Shown here: positions 62,044 through 64,000 of the stretch, in pieces
How positions within the stretch are numbered: position 1 is the first letter of the stretch
How the letters are laid out: each line of letters opens with the position of its first letter
From: Asparagopsis taxiformis
Lineage: Eukaryota; Rhodophyta; Florideophyceae; Bonnemaisoniales; Bonnemaisoniaceae
Direction: 5' to 3'
Assembly: GCA_030407315.1 (NCBI GenBank)
Contig: JALQPE010000931.1
Location: forward strand, 1-64,000
DNA: 64,000 nt
Program-made: the position numbers and the translations under genes
The notes under the pieces: generated by a model
The model's database searches: none
What the model was told of the DNA's origin: nothing
What the model saw: only the letters and a program-made list of their open reading frames with translations

Positions 62044-62382
62044 CTACTCGGCAGCTTGCGGTTCCGACTTGTCCGCGGCGCCGGTGACGGCGGCTACAGC
62101 GGTGGTTGCGGCATCCTTGGCAGCATCCATAGTGGCGGTCGCTGCATCCGACGCGCCTGTCTTGTCGTCGACGGTCTTGACGGCTTCCACGCCCTTATCG
62201 ACGGCGGTCTTTGCGGCATCGGCCGTGGCGTCGACGGCCTTATCGGCGCCGGTCTTCTCAGCGACGGTGTTGACAGCGCCAGCGGTGGCATCCACGCCCT
62301 TCTTGGCGGCGTCACCTGCGGCCTCTGCAGTTTTCTCGGCGCCCTTCTTCGCGCGTCCGGCGGTGGATTGGATGCAGCCCAT
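62044..62382 (-). CDS. LEA-like amphipathic helix protein 1 with lipid-anchor N-terminus
   Basis: 112 residues. It begins MGCIQSTAGRAKKGAEKTAE: Gly2 followed by Cys3 and Ser6 fits N-myristoylation and palmitoylation. The rest is a nearly continuous Ala/Lys/Asp/Thr-rich helix (AADAAKTAVDKGVEAVKTVD) with LEA-group-3-like 11-residue periodicity, without Trp, Tyr or Phe. Such helices are unfolded in water and fold on drying or against membranes. A possible 69-bp 5'UTR intron (62458-62526, GTAAGT donor, CCCAG acceptor) lies 75 bp upstream of the ATG. Paralogous to the gene at 63418, same length and strand. Function is inferred as membrane-bound stress protection. Confidence 0.75.
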   Translation of the reverse strand: MGCIQSTAGRAKKGAEKTAEAAGDAAKKGVDATAGAVNTVAEKTGADKAVDATADAAKTAVDKGVEAVKTVDDKTGASDAATATMDAAKDAATTAVAAVTGAADKSEPQAAE

Positions 62383-63417
62383 TGTGGGAGGTGTGGAGCG
62401 AGCGAAGCGAAACGAGGCGGGGATGGGCGGATGAGGGGTGGCGGCGGCGAGGAAGAGCTGGGGACGGGCGGTCGCGTAGCGATGCGGGGATGTGTAGAGT
62501 CGGTGAACAAATTAAGTTGGACTTACTGTAGGTGCCGTGCCGAGCCGAGCCGTGCCGCTCTATGCGCGCACAGCCATTGTGGAGGCCCAATGAGAGGGCG
62601 CGAACAAGCGGGTGATATGAGGTGATGTGTGGGTTGCGATCTGCTTGCGCATCGGGATATTGATCAGAAAAAGTTCGGTCCGTTGGGATTTTGCGCTGTA
62701 CAGATGAGTTTGATGAAAAATCGGCGCCCAATCGGCGTATTAACGCTATGACGTGTACACTGGTGGAACGTTGAAATTCAGTCGTGCACCAGACCGAGCA
62801 CCTGCGCTAGACGGGCGTTGCGCTCTACGTGGGCGCGTAACGAACACATGCTCGCTTAATTAGCGCCTATTTTTAGAGTCAATCAAAGGCCTCCACCGCT
62901 TTTTGGCTGTAAGTCGCGCCCGCTGTAATGTGGACGTTGGAACAAACAACCGTTTGTTCGATGCCATTGGTTGGCGCCGATGGTGGCACACTCTATTACG
63001 TTCGATTTCAATTCCACCGCCTTACACTAAACAGTCCAATTTACCTTCTCTTTGCCAGCTGTAAGCATGCAAATTAGCTAGCACTGCTTCCAATGCCCAA
63101 ATTCACGTCGATGCGCGCTGGCGCCTCACCGGTGCAATTTTTACGTTTATCCTCGTCATGCCGCACAACGTACGCTGCTTTCCGCACGCATTGCACCGCT
63201 CCCTCACTACTACAGCACAATTCAAAGCATTGCATCACCTCTAGAACAATCGCGTCCAACTAGCTCTTGTTGTACAACCTACATGGTTTCCATTTTACAA
63301 TAGCACGCAAACTACAATCACCTGCAGTTGCGCAACCAAAATTGAGATACTCCACACATAAACTCCGAAAAACATCTAACCATCACATCACGTACTGCAA
63401 CTAACTAGACTGAGGCA
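62383..63417. other. Intergenic stretch between the two LEA-like genes
   Basis: About 1 kb. The first 150 bp hold the leader and possible 5'UTR intron (62458-62526) of the left gene. The remainder has only short frames and GCCGAGCC-type low-complexity sequence near 62530-62570. Confidence 0.4.
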
Positions 63418-63756
63418 TCACTCAGCGGCGGGCGTCTCCTTACTAGGCATGGCGTCCATAACCTTATCCTTTGTGTCACCCACAACCTCGGCAGTTTTAT
63501 CGACGACAGCGCCAGCGGCATCGGCCGTCTTAGCGGCGACATCCTTGGTGGTATCTACGGCAGCTTCAGCGGCACCCTTTGCAGTATCAGCGGCGGTGGA
63601 GGCGACATCCTTGGTGGTATCGACCGTCTTATCGGCGACGGTCTTTCCAGCGTCGACCGTCTTACCGGCGGCGTCCTTGGTGACGTCCTTGGCCTTGGTG
63701 GCGGCGTCCTTGGTGGCGTCACCGGTCTTCTTCATAGCGGACATTCCGCAGCCCAT
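63418..63756 (-). CDS. LEA-like amphipathic helix protein 2 with lipid-anchor N-terminus
   Basis: 112 residues from the ATG at 63754-63756 (an in-frame upstream ATG at 63864 would add 36 residues of different character). It begins MGCGMSAMKKTGDATKDAAT: Gly2-Cys3 and Ser6 again. Repeats such as TKDAAGKTVDAGKTVADKTV and TTKDVASTAADTAKGAAEAA give LEA-like 11-mers, all helix-forming and low in hydrophobic bulk. A possible 137-bp 5'UTR intron (63827-63963, donor GTAAGT, acceptor TTGCAG) is upstream. If the longer start were used the lipid motif would be buried, which argues for the shorter one. Paralog of the gene at 62044, with the same length and possible 5'UTR intron. Confidence 0.75.
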   Translation of the reverse strand: MGCGMSAMKKTGDATKDAATKAKDVTKDAAGKTVDAGKTVADKTVDTTKDVASTAADTAKGAAEAAVDTTKDVAAKTADAAGAVVDKTAEVVGDTKDKVMDAMPSKETPAAE

Positions 63757-64000
63757 GGTGGCGAGTTTGTAGTGGTGCGAGTGTGAAGCGGGGAAAGTGG
63801 GAGCGGATCGGGGTGCGATGGCGCGACTGCAATGTGCGGGACGGATGGGAGCGGTGGATGGCAAGTGCGTTTAAAAGGCAGCGGCGGCAGGCGCTGCAGC
63901 AGGCGCGTAGATTGAGAAGAGCGTGTAGAGCGGATTGAAACGGGCCATTTGGGCGGCACTTACAGGGAACGGTGGGCGGGAAATGTTGCGATGCGAGTGA
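63757..64000. promoter_or_regulatory. Leader and promoter side of LEA-like gene 2
   Basis: The right edge of the window holds the presumed 5'UTR and its possible intron (63827-63963). No TATA box is visible and the promoter probably extends beyond the window. Confidence 0.4.

Overview
This is a piece of a eukaryotic nuclear genome from a photosynthetic organism. A red alga (Rhodophyta) fits best; a florideophyte such as Chondrus is my guess, made from gene content and gene structure and not from a database match. The evidence is one red-lineage light-harvesting protein (Lhcr type), a plastid or mitochondrial methionyl-tRNA synthetase, a gamma-tocopherol-methyltransferase-like enzyme, a C-terminal processing protease of the D1-processing type, a SUT-type sugar transporter and a membrane-anchored ubiquitin-fold protein. 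Genes are compact and most lack introns. I could reconstruct 11 short introns in eight genes, usually with GTAxGT-like donors, plus two possible 5'UTR introns.

Layout. 0.2-14.2 kb is gene-dense: Rheb-like GTPase, NAA15, MetRS, FCP1 phosphatase, polyol dehydrogenase, PH-domain protein, BPL_N-type amidotransferase-like protein and prefoldin 2. 14.2-20 kb has no gene I can support; it includes an AT-rich island (16.4-17.9 kb) and a possible decayed ORF near 19 kb, which looks like an old repeat region. 20-25 kb holds two GATA zinc-finger paralogs separated by 3.4 kb of apparently non-coding DNA. 25.7-38.4 kb is dense again: MUB, TRIAP1/Mdm35, methyltransferase, ATP synthase beta, exosome MTR3, a divergent H2B/H2A pair, REI1, metacaspase and a tandem RidA fusion. 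38.7-52.5 kb has UAP56/Sub2, a nucleotide-sugar transporter, mitochondrial uL14, a B-box protein, PiT transporter, NT-C2 protein, an unknown protein, LHC and a sugar transporter. 53.5-64 kb has a coiled-coil protein, two head-to-head RRM proteins (one ALY/REF-like), eIF3g, NDUFA8, CtpA and two LEA-like paralogs carrying an N-terminal Met-Gly-Cys.

Gene order is eukaryotic housekeeping without operons, but head-to-head pairs sharing 0.2-0.6 kb promoters are common (Rheb/NAA15, FCP1/dehydrogenase, BPL_N/prefoldin, H2B/H2A, SLC35/uL14m, PiT/NT-C2, RRM pair, NDUFA8/CtpA). Tail-to-tail pairs are separated by as little as 56-60 bp. Several genes belong to shared processes: mRNA export (UAP56 and one or two ALY-type proteins), transcription and RNA turnover (FCP1, MTR3), translation (eIF3g, MetRS, REI1, uL14m, NAA15), and mitochondrial intermembrane-space CX9C proteins (TRIAP1, NDUFA8).

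Points most worth a second look are a 6-nt microexon beside the catalytic cysteine of the metacaspase, the two lipid-anchor-like LEA paralogs with matching lengths, eIF3g without its zinc knuckle, a two-domain RidA fusion, and a 14-nt palindrome shared by two promoters. No tRNA, rRNA, CRISPR array or intact transposon was recognised.
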